A DNA stretch of 64,000 bases from Entomomonas moraniae (lineage in GTDB: Bacteria > Pseudomonadota > Gammaproteobacteria > Pseudomonadales > Pseudomonadaceae), in the NCBI RefSeq assembly GCF_003991975.1, contig NZ_CP029822.1:1054001-1118000 (forward strand), in the 5' to 3' direction. The number at the start of each line of letters is the position of its first letter. The stretch's first letter is position 1. This document shows, piece by piece, positions 25,088 to 33,542 of this stretch. The notes beneath the pieces are model-generated. The model saw only the letters and a list, made by a program, of their open reading frames with translations. It ran no database searches and was not told the DNA's origin. Made by a program: the position numbers and the translations under genes.

Positions 25088-25444
25088 TTAACTACCGATA
25101 GCAATATATGAATACGTACAATCACCTATAGGCAACACGTTTGCTATAAAACCTTCTTTGGTTAAACTACCTGGCGTGATATTCATAATCTCTGTGCTAT
25201 TACTTGTATTTTCTCCACTGCCACAATTTAACACATGGCATGCGTTGGGAAATGCTATCGGAAAACTAACCTTAGTTCCGCTTTTTGATAAAACGACTCT
25301 TCCCCACTGTATAATTAATCCACTAGGAAATTTTTGATATCCATTAGTATCAAGTAATGCTTCATCTTTAGGCAACACAACATAACTATGAATAGGCAAC
25401 TCGATTCCTTCATTAATACATGGGCATTTTTGTGTATCTGTCAT
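25088..25444 (-). CDS. phage tail fibre C-terminal (gp53-like) domain protein, free-standing
   Basis: A 118-residue protein whose centre reads [17 protein letters not shown], followed by [16 protein letters not shown]. This is the pattern of the gp53-like C-terminal receptor-binding domain of tail fibres (GYQKLPxGLIIQWG...FPxxF). Normally it ends a much longer fibre; here the long shaft is missing and the domain has its own start with AAAGGAG eight bases before ATG. It starts CPCINEG, with extra Cys residues (also CHVLNC and GDCTYS). It may be a relic of a prophage fibre or a separate small protein using the same fold. A prophage origin is supported by the integrase remnant 0.8 kb away. Confidence 0.72.
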   Translation of the reverse strand: MTDTQKCPCINEGIELPIHSYVVLPKDEALLDTNGYQKFPSGLIIQWGRVVLSKSGTKVSFPIAFPNACHVLNCGSGENTSNSTEIMNITPGSLTKEGFIANVLPIGDCTYSYIAIGS

Positions 25445-25534
25445 TTTCTAATCTCCTTTCTGTTTTAATCGAGATTGTATTTTAGTGGCTGTAATACTTT
25501 GACTCTTCTGGCTTTGACAAAAAATTTCAAGCAT

Positions 25535-25560
25535 AAAAAAACCACCTCTAGGGCGGTTGT
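25535..25560 (-). terminator. rho-independent terminator of the lipoprotein gene
   Basis: On the minus strand ACCGCCC and GAGGTGGT form an imperfect stem over a short loop, followed directly by TTTTTTT. It lies about 50 bases after the stop of the gene at 25608. Confidence 0.7.
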
Positions 25561-25607
25561 TAAAAATAAGCTATTCTTATAAAGTCTATGTCTTAGTATA
25601 AAAGTAT

Positions 25608-26126
25608 CTATTCCTCATAAATGGAATATTTAAAAGACATCGTATCTGTAAATGATTCATACTTAACCACTAAAAATGTGGCCTCTTGGTCGTTTTCAAT
25701 ACTGCATATAGTCTCTCTAGACTCACCAATTTCAGAAACTTGACAACCTGAACTCACTAATTTACTTATTCTGTCTTCTAGCTTAGTAAAACTTTCTTTA
25801 CCTCTGATTGCTAATATAGTCTCTGTGCTCTTTTTTGTATCAGAAGGATCTTTTAAATAAATAGTACCACCTAAAACATCTAAATCATTCGTTTTTATGC
25901 CATATACTGATTCTGGTACACCAGTGAACTGGTAAATAAGTCGTCTTCCACTTAGCGTTCTAAAATCTGAATCACTAGCTGACTTAATTTTTCTAACCAC
26001 AGACTTAAACAATGGATTATTAGCATAAGTTTGAATGGTATCTTCTTTACTAATTGAAAATTTAGGCTTCTCTCCAAATCCAACAAGACAAGCGGACAAA
26101 ATAACACCAATGATTATTCGTTTCAT
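25608..26126 (-). CDS. putative lipoprotein of unknown function
   Basis: A 172-residue protein with a very short signal, MKRIIIGVILSAC, giving a possible lipobox LSAC with Cys13; the region after the Cys (LVGFGEKPKF) makes the cleavage site somewhat uncertain. The mature part is hydrophilic, with strand-rich pattern GGTIYLKDP and two further Cys residues in SGCQVSEIGESRETICS, probably a disulfide. AAGGA lies eight bases before the ATG. It sits between the tail-fibre-like gene and the integrase remnant, so it may be prophage cargo (a moron) kept after decay. I do not recognise its family. Confidence 0.6.
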   Translation of the reverse strand: MKRIIIGVILSACLVGFGEKPKFSISKEDTIQTYANNPLFKSVVRKIKSASDSDFRTLSGRRLIYQFTGVPESVYGIKTNDLDVLGGTIYLKDPSDTKKSTETILAIRGKESFTKLEDRISKLVSSGCQVSEIGESRETICSIENDQEATFLVVKYESFTDTMSFKYSIYEE

Positions 26127-26221
26127 TCCTTTTATCCTTAGATATACAAAAAAATAAAGTATAGATTTATTTCAGGCATAAAAAAAGCCCCTGCTGATTA
26201 GGCTAAAAACAAAAAAATTTA

Positions 26222-27167
26222 CCGCCTAATTTATACCTAAGAAAATGTATTTACTACTACAGAGATATAAGAGATAAAAAAGAATACTCATTAGGTAAAA
26301 ATAAATCTTTAGCAGTGATCGAAGCAATACAAGCAAATTTAGTCATATTAAAACCCTCTATCTATATCTTAGACTGTATTAATCATGTTCAAGTCGTAAC
26401 GCTTCATGAGTGGCTAGACCAATACTATGACATTGTTAACAGCAGAGAACTAAGAGAGAAAACTTTAGTCGATTACAGATCAAAAATAAACATTATTAAA
26501 TCTAAACTAGGAGATAAAAACATCCTTGATATAACGCCTAAAGATATAGCTGATTTTATAAATAACTATAAAGGGGCACCTATACACCGCCCTGTCAGAC
26601 GCGTTCAAAGAGGTAATAGTTGGAGGCATTACAAACAATAATCCTGTCATAATAACTAAGCCACCAAAGACTAAAGTTATGAGAGCCAGACTAGAGCTAA
26701 ATCAATTTAAAAGTGCCTTTAATAACGCACCAAAAAAGTATGGATACATATTTATGTTGTCTCTTTTAACTGGTCAACGCATAGGTGATATAACGCGCCT
26801 TAAATGGGAAGATATAAAAGAGGATAGACTTTATATTGAACAGTCTAAAACAGGGGCAAGGATAGCTATACCTCTTTCAATAAGGCTAGAGGCTATTAAG
26901 CTTGATCTTAGAGGCGTTTTAGAATTACTTAAAAATGACAGCCGGTTAATTTGCAATATTTCCATACGCACACTAAGAGAATCATTTAATAAAGCTCTGC
27001 CAGATATGGATAATAAGCCAACCTATCACGAGATAAGAGGTTTATCAGCTAGGGTTTATGAGATTGAGAAAGGCGCGGAGTTTACCAAGAAATTATTAGG
27101 ACACAAATTCATGGTAATGACGGATAAATATTTAGATAACCGTAATAACTCGTTCATTAAATTATGA
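26222..27167 (+). pseudogene. lambda-type tyrosine integrase, frameshifted
   Basis: The reading starts without a start codon at PPNLYLRKCIYYYRD, which aligns with the N-terminal arm-binding domain of lambda integrase, and continues through EAIQANLVILK and TLHEWLDQYYD to DIADFINNYK. Around 26580 the frame is lost and several codons seem deleted; it resumes in another frame as LYTALSDAFKEVI and runs to the end. All catalytic residues are still present: Arg in TGQRIGD, Lys in QSKTGARIAIP, His-Arg in HEIRG, His in LLGHKF, Tyr in DKYLDNR. Missing start plus frameshift make it a pseudogene. It marks a decayed prophage or island here. The alignment to lambda Int is from memory. Confidence 0.85.
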
Positions 27168-27264
27168 GCTTTTAATGAGTTATTACGAGTAAATAATTTT
27201 AATACTTTGATTTTAAAAGACTCATTTTCATAGGAAGCTTTATTAGAAAAAGAATCTAATCACT

Positions 27265-27290
27265 CATAAAAGCCCATAAGGGCTTTTATG
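27265..27290. terminator. hairpin terminator between integrase remnant and siderophore-binding gene
   Basis: CATAAAAGCCC (27265-27275) pairs perfectly with GGGCTTTTATG (27280-27290) over a 4-base loop. It is 10 bases from the stop of the minus-strand gene at 27300. Confidence 0.75.
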
Positions 27291-27299
27291 ACAGGCCAT

Positions 27300-28205
27300 T
27301 TACTTCTTTAATACCTGAGTAACTTCATCCATTTGCAGAGCAACACTTTGCAATCCATTACCCGACAAATACCATAAATCAGGAGTCAAATAGATGATTT
27401 TATTATTCTTATAGGCATTCGTCTGTTTAATATACTGATCTTCTATTTTATTCGTATCTAGTTTACCCTCACCTATCGCCTCGCCTCGATCAATAACAAA
27501 TAAAATATCAGGATTAAGTGCCGCAATTTCTTTACTCTCTAAAACCAATCGTGGTGTATTACTATTCTTTTTTCTGATCTCCGATAAATCAACACCTTTA
27601 AATCCTAACCAGCCATTTATCAACCCTGCATAACTCGTCTGGTCCCCCGCCATTAAACGCCCCTTATAATGCACAGTAATCAATGTGTTAGCTGGCGAAC
27701 CTTTTACCTTCTTCTGAATATCCTGTGCTTTTTTATCAATAACCGCTAGCTCAGTGCTCATTTCAGGCAATTTATTAAACAGCTTTCCTAACATAACCAT
27801 GTTATTTTTAAAAGAATGCTCATACTCTTTTGGGTCAACACTCAAGTTAACAGTAGGTGCAATGTTAGCAAATTCATCATATTGTGCCTGCTGTCTACCA
27901 GAGATAACTATTAAATTTGGATGCAACTGATTAAGTTTTTCAATATCAGGTGATTTTAACCCACCAATATCTACATAATTACTTGACTTATATTTTTTTA
28001 AATAGTTTGGAAGAGCTTGTTTAGGTAGCGCTGCCACTGGCACTCGCAACTGATCTAATGTATCAACCACACCTAAATCAAACGATGCAACACTTTTAGG
28101 ATTATTAGGTAATGTAGCTTCTTTAGTATTTTCAGCATTAGCCATAACAATACTACTCGTTAACAATAATGTGGTAGCAAGCCCTATCCTGATCATTGTT
28201 TGCAT
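27300..28205 (-). CDS. iron-siderophore ABC transporter substrate-binding protein
   Basis: A 301-residue periplasmic binding protein of the helical-backbone class (FecB/FatB/YclQ/CeuE type). The start is set at the ATG at 28205, seven bases after AAGGAG; the ATG at 28211 would be only one base from it. A signal peptide ends near VMANAEN. Motifs are SVASFDLGVVDTLDQL at the first lobe, SPDIEKLNQLHPNLIVISGR at the hinge side, and NPDILFVIDRGEAIG in the second lobe, typical of catecholate-siderophore binders of this group. A Fur box lies just upstream. Permease and ATPase genes are not adjacent, which is unusual, so the partner transporter must be elsewhere. Confidence 0.85.
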   Translation of the reverse strand: MQTMIRIGLATTLLLTSSIVMANAENTKEATLPNNPKSVASFDLGVVDTLDQLRVPVAALPKQALPNYLKKYKSSNYVDIGGLKSPDIEKLNQLHPNLIVISGRQQAQYDEFANIAPTVNLSVDPKEYEHSFKNNMVMLGKLFNKLPEMSTELAVIDKKAQDIQKKVKGSPANTLITVHYKGRLMAGDQTSYAGLINGWLGFKGVDLSEIRKKNSNTPRLVLESKEIAALNPDILFVIDRGEAIGEGKLDTNKIEDQYIKQTNAYKNNKIIYLTPDLWYLSGNGLQSVALQMDEVTQVLKK

Positions 28206-28224
28206 AATCATACTCCTTGTAAAA

Positions 28225-28243
28225 AATAATGATTATCATTTAA
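28225..28243. promoter_or_regulatory. Fur box upstream of the siderophore-binding protein gene
   Basis: The sequence AATAATGATTATCATTTAA is close to the 19-base Fur consensus; the core AATGATTATCATT is a near-perfect palindrome of the GATAAT hexamer kind. It lies 20 bases before the start codon and would block transcription when iron is plentiful. Confidence 0.8.
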
Positions 28244-28319
28244 CAATTATTAAAATGCAATCTTAATTGGCCATTTACTTTTTAAAGACCATACAATCAG
28301 ACTAAAACACTTTTTCATA

Positions 28320-28350
28320 CACACTATTAAAAAATAATAGTGTGCTTTTT
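28320..28350 (+). terminator. terminator-like hairpin upstream of lolC
   Basis: CACACTATTA (28320-28329) pairs perfectly with TAATAGTGTG (28335-28344) over an AAAAA loop and is followed by CTTTTTAT. No annotated plus-strand gene lies upstream for it to terminate, so it may end a short transcript from the Fur-box region. Confidence 0.5.
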
Positions 28351-28406
28351 ATACAAACAAAGGTACTATTATAGGCTTTACAAAAGATTGGTATTAACAG
28401 ACAGTT

Positions 28407-29663
28407 ATGTTTCGACCTTTTCCTATTTTTGTTGGATTACGTTATACAAAAGCTAAACGACGCAGCCATTTTGTATCCTTTATTTCTTTTACTTCCATGC
28501 TTGGCCTCATACTTGGGGTGATGGTCATGATCTTAGTTTTATCAGTAATGAATGGCTTTGACCGTGAAATGCGCGAGCGTGTACTCTCCTTGATCCCTCA
28601 AGTGATGGTTAAAACATATCAGCCTATAGATGACTGGCAAGCACTAACCAACATTATAAAAGAAAAAAATCCTGATGTTATTGGCGTGGCTCCAGTATTA
28701 GAAATGCAAGGGATGCTCAGTGCTAATAAGCAAATATCATTTATTCAGGCCAGTGGCATTAACCCCGAAGCAGAAAAAGACGTCTCTATCATTAATCAAT
28801 ACATAACCCAAGGAAAACTAGATGATCTAGCTCCAGGACAGTTCGATATCATTGTTGGTTCAGGCATTGCAAAAAAATTAAATCTTGCAATTGGTGACAA
28901 AGTTACCTTCATTATGCCCGAGGCATCCGTAACACCAGCGGGTATTTTCCCTCGAATGAAACGCTTTACAGTAAAAGGTATTTTTCATGCAGGTACTGGC
29001 GAGTTAGACAATCACTTCGCCATGATGAACATAGAAGATGCTAATCGCCTTATTCGTCTCCCTGTTAATCAAACACTGGCTTTACGCCTAAAATTAAAAA
29101 ACCTTTTTGACTCAAATAGCGTTGCAATGGATGTTTTAAAAAGCATACCTGATGGTAAAAACTTTTACGCAACCACTTGGAAAGCCAATTACGGTGGTCT
29201 TTATCAAGCCATTCGTTTAGAAAAAAATATGATTGGTATGTTGCTACTGTTGATTGTAGCCGTTGCAGCATTCAATATCATTTCCACACTGGTTATGGTA
29301 GTGACTGATAAAAAATCTGATATTGCTATTTTACGTACACTCGGTGCAAGCCCTACACAAATTATGAGTATATTCATGGTACAGGGTACTGTTATTGGTG
29401 TCATCGGTACCTTAATTGGTGGTATTTTAGGTGTATTAGCTGCATTTAAAATCAGCAGTATCTTAGCTTGGGTACAAAAAATAACAGGCCACCAGTTCTT
29501 AAATTCTGAAATTTACTTTATTGATTACATACCGTCACAAGTCATGTTAAGTGATGTTGTGACAATCTGCGGTGCTGCATTAGTGTTAAGTTTTTTAGCA
29601 ACACTCTACCCTGCATGGCGAGCAGCACGTATTCAACCAGCAGAGGCATTACGTTATGAATGA
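28407..29663 (+). CDS. lolC: lipoprotein-releasing ABC transporter permease LolC
   Basis: A 418-residue permease of the LolC/LolE family. It starts [27 protein letters not shown], has one N-terminal helix, a large periplasmic domain (about residues 50-260), and three C-terminal helices with [19 protein letters not shown], the coupling segment facing the ATPase. Position before lolD and lolE makes it LolC. With LolD and LolE it lifts outer-membrane lipoproteins out of the inner membrane and hands them to LolA. The window has many lipoproteins it would serve. It overlaps lolD by 8 bases. Confidence 0.93.
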   Translation: MFRPFPIFVGLRYTKAKRRSHFVSFISFTSMLGLILGVMVMILVLSVMNGFDREMRERVLSLIPQVMVKTYQPIDDWQALTNIIKEKNPDVIGVAPVLEMQGMLSANKQISFIQASGINPEAEKDVSIINQYITQGKLDDLAPGQFDIIVGSGIAKKLNLAIGDKVTFIMPEASVTPAGIFPRMKRFTVKGIFHAGTGELDNHFAMMNIEDANRLIRLPVNQTLALRLKLKNLFDSNSVAMDVLKSIPDGKNFYATTWKANYGGLYQAIRLEKNMIGMLLLLIVAVAAFNIISTLVMVVTDKKSDIAILRTLGASPTQIMSIFMVQGTVIGVIGTLIGGILGVLAAFKISSILAWVQKITGHQFLNSEIYFIDYIPSQVMLSDVVTICGAALVLSFLATLYPAWRAARIQPAEALRYE

Positions 29664-30339
29664 TTCTTTTGTTTTAAGCTGTAAAAATTTAGGCATGGTT
29701 TACCAACAAGGCCCCAATGCAGTTCAGGTATTATCGGATGTAGAGTTAAACTTAAAAGCTGGTGAACGTGCAGCTATTATCGGCCAGTCGGGTGCAGGTA
29801 AAAGTACACTATTAAACCTATTGGGTGGCCTAGATACTCCTACATCAGGAAGTGTCTGGCTAGCAGGAAAAGAACTTTCAGCCCTTAATGAAAAAGCCCG
29901 TGGATTACTCAGAAATGAAGCCCTTGGTTTTGTTTATCAATTTCATCATCTATTACCTGAGTTTTCTGCACTTGAAAATGTTTGTATGCCGTTACTTATT
30001 GGTAAAACATCTGTTAATGAAGCACAACAACGAGCAACAGAACTCCTTGACAGAGTAGGTTTAGCACATCGTCTAAAACATAAGCCTTCAGAACTTTCTG
30101 GTGGAGAAAGGCAGCGTGTCGCCATTGCACGCGCACTGGTTAACCAGCCTAAATTAGTTTTATTAGATGAGCCAACAGGTAATCTAGACCAATACACGGC
30201 ACAGAGCATACAAGCGTTAATGCTCGAATTAAGTAAATCGCTTAGTACTTCATTTTTGGTCGTCACACATTCATTAGAACTTGCGGGGCAAATGGATCGT
30301 ACATTACGCCTCACTGAAGGGAAACTAATAGAAGAATAG
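29656..30339 (+). CDS. lolD: lipoprotein-releasing ABC transporter ATPase LolD
   Basis: A 227-residue ABC ATPase. Walker A is GQSGAGKST, the signature is [15 protein letters not shown], and Walker B is [12 protein letters not shown]. The Q-loop and the [14 protein letters not shown] segment are those of the LolD subgroup. It forms a dimer under LolC and LolE and powers lipoprotein release. The gene overlaps lolC by 8 bases and is 4 bases from lolE, so the three are one operon. Confidence 0.95.
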   Translation: MNDSFVLSCKNLGMVYQQGPNAVQVLSDVELNLKAGERAAIIGQSGAGKSTLLNLLGGLDTPTSGSVWLAGKELSALNEKARGLLRNEALGFVYQFHHLLPEFSALENVCMPLLIGKTSVNEAQQRATELLDRVGLAHRLKHKPSELSGGERQRVAIARALVNQPKLVLLDEPTGNLDQYTAQSIQALMLELSKSLSTSFLVVTHSLELAGQMDRTLRLTEGKLIEE

Positions 30340-30343
30340 TCTT

Positions 30344-31591
30344 ATGTTTAAACCTTTCACGTTATTTATTGGCCTACGTTATATTCGTGCGAAACGTCGC
30401 AATCAATTTATTTCGTTCATCTCATTAACCTCGATGATTGGTTTATCATTAGGCGTTATTGCCATGATTACAGTTTTATCGGTTATGAATGGTTTTCAAA
30501 AAGAGATGCGTGACCGAATTTTAGGAATGGTTTCCCATGGCATTATTACCCATCACGATCAACCGATCGATGATTGGCAAGCAATCGCAACCAAACTAAA
30601 AAAGAACCCTCAGGTGGTTGGGGTTGCACCTATCACTCAAATACAAGGGATGTTATCATCTAGAGGGACAATGAGCCCTGTCATGATAAGTGGTATTGAT
30701 CCAGAACAGGAAGACCAAGTATCAACCCTCAGAAAACATATCACTTATGGCAACTATAGCAATCTAAAACCTGATGAATACGGGGTAATTATTGGTGAAG
30801 CAACCGCAGGAAACTTGCGTATTAGAATAGGCTCACCATTGTTATTAGTTGTTCCCATTGTAAGTGACTCGGTGAGTGGTATTACACCTCGCATGCAAAA
30901 AGCTGTCGTCGTCGGCACTTTCCGCACCAACTCAGATATTGATAACAGCATGGCATTCATGCATTACAGTGATGCGGCTAAAATAAAACAATGGCAACCC
31001 AATCAAGTAGAAGGCGTACGCTTAAAATTAAAAGACCTTTTCCAAGCCCCTGTGGTCATTAAAAAACTCGCTAAAGAACTTGGCGATGACTACCAAGCAG
31101 AGGATTGGACAAAAACACAAGGCAGTTTATTCAGTGCCATGAAAATGGAAAAAACCATGATTGGTCTACTGTTAATGATTATTGTTGCTGTCGCTGCCTT
31201 TAATATTATTGCTACCCTCATCATGGTGGTTGCTGACAAACGTTTAGACATTGCCATTTTACGTACACTGGGTGCTACACCTAGACAAATTATGAGTATC
31301 TTCATGATACAAGGTACCTTTATTGGTCTTATCGGTATCACCTCTGGCACTGTACTGGGTATTCTTTTAACCAAATACATCAATACCGTCGCAGGATGGT
31401 ATGAAAGACTCACAGGAAGCGAAGTATTTTCTACAGAGGTTTTTGCAATTAATTTTTTACCTGTAGACATGCAGATAAGTGATATTGTTACGGTATGCAT
31501 TGCAGCACTTATACTAAGCTTTTTAGCTACACTTTACCCTGCTTATCGAGCATCAAAGACACAACCTGCTGAAGCATTAAGGTACGAATAA
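30344..31591 (+). CDS. lolE: lipoprotein-releasing ABC transporter permease LolE
   Basis: A 415-residue permease, homologous to the lolC product along its whole length (same start MFKPFTLFIGLRYIRAKRRNQF and same coupling segment [19 protein letters not shown]), but with a divergent periplasmic domain. This is the usual LolC/LolE pair that arose by duplication. LolE is thought to bind the lipoprotein while LolC recruits LolA. The C-termini of both proteins end QPAEALRYE, a clear trace of their common origin. Confidence 0.92.
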   Translation: MFKPFTLFIGLRYIRAKRRNQFISFISLTSMIGLSLGVIAMITVLSVMNGFQKEMRDRILGMVSHGIITHHDQPIDDWQAIATKLKKNPQVVGVAPITQIQGMLSSRGTMSPVMISGIDPEQEDQVSTLRKHITYGNYSNLKPDEYGVIIGEATAGNLRIRIGSPLLLVVPIVSDSVSGITPRMQKAVVVGTFRTNSDIDNSMAFMHYSDAAKIKQWQPNQVEGVRLKLKDLFQAPVVIKKLAKELGDDYQAEDWTKTQGSLFSAMKMEKTMIGLLLMIIVAVAAFNIIATLIMVVADKRLDIAILRTLGATPRQIMSIFMIQGTFIGLIGITSGTVLGILLTKYINTVAGWYERLTGSEVFSTEVFAINFLPVDMQISDIVTVCIAALILSFLATLYPAYRASKTQPAEALRYE

Positions 31592-31703
31592 ATAACTAAG
31601 TTATTAATTAATGTCATAAGGATATGACTAAAAATTTAGGCTAACTTTATTGAAAACCATTAATATAGTGGCCTAATTTAGAATTAATGGAGATGAGAAA
31701 ACC

Positions 31704-32000
31704 ATGCGTAAAGATAAAAAGCAAATCATTGGAGAACCGATGACCAATGAGCAAATAAAGGTATTCTTAAATGTTGAGCCTGCAGATGACAGCTTACCTG
31801 CCCCACTCCATAAACTAATACGAGCTTATCATAGTTTAAGAATAGAGGACTTTGAACGCTTTTTAGTCTTTTTTAAACAACAAGGATTCCCACTTGATGC
31901 CAAGAATAAGGAAGGTAAGGATTTTGTATCACTCATCATTGACCAACAATTTGCCAAACCTTATATCGAAGCATTTGAGACAGCACAAACTACCCTTTAG
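31704..32000 (+). CDS. PA4642 family protein
   Basis: A 98-residue protein starting MRKDKKQIIGEPMTNEQIKVFL. This start and the later RAYHSLRIEDFERFLVFF and DAKNKEGKDF segments match the PA4642 family of Pseudomonas from memory. It is helical and probably cytoplasmic, with no known function. The presence of this small family supports placing the organism in Pseudomonadales. The following lipoprotein gene overlaps its 3' end in another frame. Confidence 0.8.
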   Translation: MRKDKKQIIGEPMTNEQIKVFLNVEPADDSLPAPLHKLIRAYHSLRIEDFERFLVFFKQQGFPLDAKNKEGKDFVSLIIDQQFAKPYIEAFETAQTTL

Positions 32001-32850
32001 TCGTCTAATAAAACCACTAACCTTTCTCTTATTAGTCACGATAACGTTAACAGGGTGTCAAACAAGGCAACAACAAAATTGCTTGCAAATAGCCTATTCA
32101 CCTAACACATTGCAACTTAGTCATTTTCAGATAGCCATTAATAAAAAAACCATTGATAGTATTGATAATAACTTATCAGCACTTACATGGAATGAAGACA
32201 CACGAACATTATTTGGTACGCTTAATAAACCAGCAACCATTGTTGAGCTCTCTACACAAGGTGAACTACTCAGAAAAATAACACTTAACGGTATTACCGA
32301 TCCAGAGGCCATTGAGTACATAGGGAATAATCAGTTTATTGTGGCAGATGAGCGGTTCCATCGATTAATAAAAGTAACGCTCAATGAACAAACGAATAGT
32401 ATTAATAGTCAAGATGCCTTACAACTCACACTAGAAAAAAGCTATCAATACAATAAAGGATTAGAAGGGTTGGCTTATGATCACCAAAGAAAAATAATCT
32501 ATGTTTCCAATGAATCAAGCCCGATCACTATTTATAAAATAACGGGGTGGATTGAAAGTGACGTTATTCATATAGCAGAGATAAAAAAAGATTGGTCTGC
32601 GTTTTTAACTGATATTTCAGGACTACACTTCTATGCTCCTGACCAAACATTGTTGGTACTCTCCGATGAGTCTAAACTCATTTTAGCATTGAATAAAAAT
32701 GACCAAATCGTGGGATGTTTTCCACTCACCACTGGACAACATGGCTTATGGCATACACTTCGTCAACCAGAAGGCATCACGATGGATAACAAGGGAAATC
32801 TCTATATTGTGAGTGAGCCTAACTTTTTTTATAAATTCACTCAAAAATAA
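31975..32850 (+). CDS. SdiA-regulated-like lipoprotein (YjiK type beta-propeller)
   Basis: About 291 residues if translation begins at the TTG at 31975 (reading MRQHKLPFSRLIKP), which leaves a fair lipoprotein signal ending in LTGC. There is no ATG near, and the start overlaps the preceding gene by 26 bases, so this choice is tentative. The mature domain is a propeller-like fold with NNLSALTWNEDTRTLFGT, ITDPEAIEYIGNNQFIVADE and KGLEGLAYDHQRKIIYVSNE, the repeat pattern of the SdiA-regulated (PF06977) family. It would be a periplasmic or membrane-bound protein. Function is unknown; the name is historical. Confidence 0.72.
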   Translation: MRQHKLPFSRLIKPLTFLLLVTITLTGCQTRQQQNCLQIAYSPNTLQLSHFQIAINKKTIDSIDNNLSALTWNEDTRTLFGTLNKPATIVELSTQGELLRKITLNGITDPEAIEYIGNNQFIVADERFHRLIKVTLNEQTNSINSQDALQLTLEKSYQYNKGLEGLAYDHQRKIIYVSNESSPITIYKITGWIESDVIHIAEIKKDWSAFLTDISGLHFYAPDQTLLVLSDESKLILALNKNDQIVGCFPLTTGQHGLWHTLRQPEGITMDNKGNLYIVSEPNFFYKFTQK

Positions 32851-32942
32851 CATAACAAACACTATTTCATACTTAAAAGGCCTTGCTAAAATACAGGGTA
32901 AAGCCGTTTAGCCATGGCATATTTTATATAAAAAGGGATAAC

Positions 32943-33464
32943 ATGATATTAGCAATTGATGTTTACTATATTGATAATAAAGCTAAAACAGTGGGTATTT
33001 TATATGAAACGTGACAGTCCGAAACACCTCATGCCGTGATTACTGATTACCGTGAAAATATAGCGCCCTATCAATCAGGGGCATTTTATTTACGGGAGCT
33101 CCCTTGTATTCTCTCTCTACTTAACAAAATTGATTTACATGAAGTCCCTACCATTGTGGTTGATGGTTATATTTATTTAGACGAAGGAAAAATAGGGCTC
33201 GGCGGCCACCTTTATCAAGCATTAAAAGAATCAATCCCCATTATCGGGATAGCTAAAAAGCCTTTTTCGGACAATAGTGATTATCTTAAAGAGGTATTGC
33301 GAGGTAAGAGCATACATACACTCTATTTCACAAGCGTCGGCATTGAAATAAACTTCGCAGCTGAATGCATTAAATCCATGGCAGGTAAACACAGAATGCC
33401 GACTTTACTCCGTTTTCTCGATCAACAAACAAAGCTCTTTAAAGAAGAACTAACCAACAAATAA
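32943..33464 (+). pseudogene. endonuclease V-like gene interrupted by an in-frame TGA
   Basis: AAGGGA precedes ATG at 32943, and the frame reads MILAIDVYYIDNKAKTVGILYET, then TGA at 33012-33014, then QSETPHAVITDYRENIAPY and on to 33464 with no further stop. The whole matches the endonuclease V (Nfi) family: AIDV near the N-terminus holds the first metal-binding Asp, and VDGYIYLDEGKIGLGGHL the second. Homologs have Trp at the position of the TGA from memory, so a single TGG to TGA change explains it. Other genes here use TGA as a true stop, so recoding is unlikely. A restart at GTG 33036 would lack the first Asp and should be inactive in repair of deaminated bases. Confidence 0.82.
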
Positions 33465-33542
33465 ATACTGATAATATAGACTTATTGAAAATTGAAACTG
33501 CATTATAATGCCACCGAACCTATGCTAATATAGTCCACCAGA

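Noticed and set aside
33012-33014. TGA read as Trp or selenocysteine in the endonuclease V gene
   Set aside because: Other genes in the window end in TGA (for example at 3759, 14505 and 17868), and no selenocysteine hairpin is visible after the codon. A nonsense mutation is simpler.
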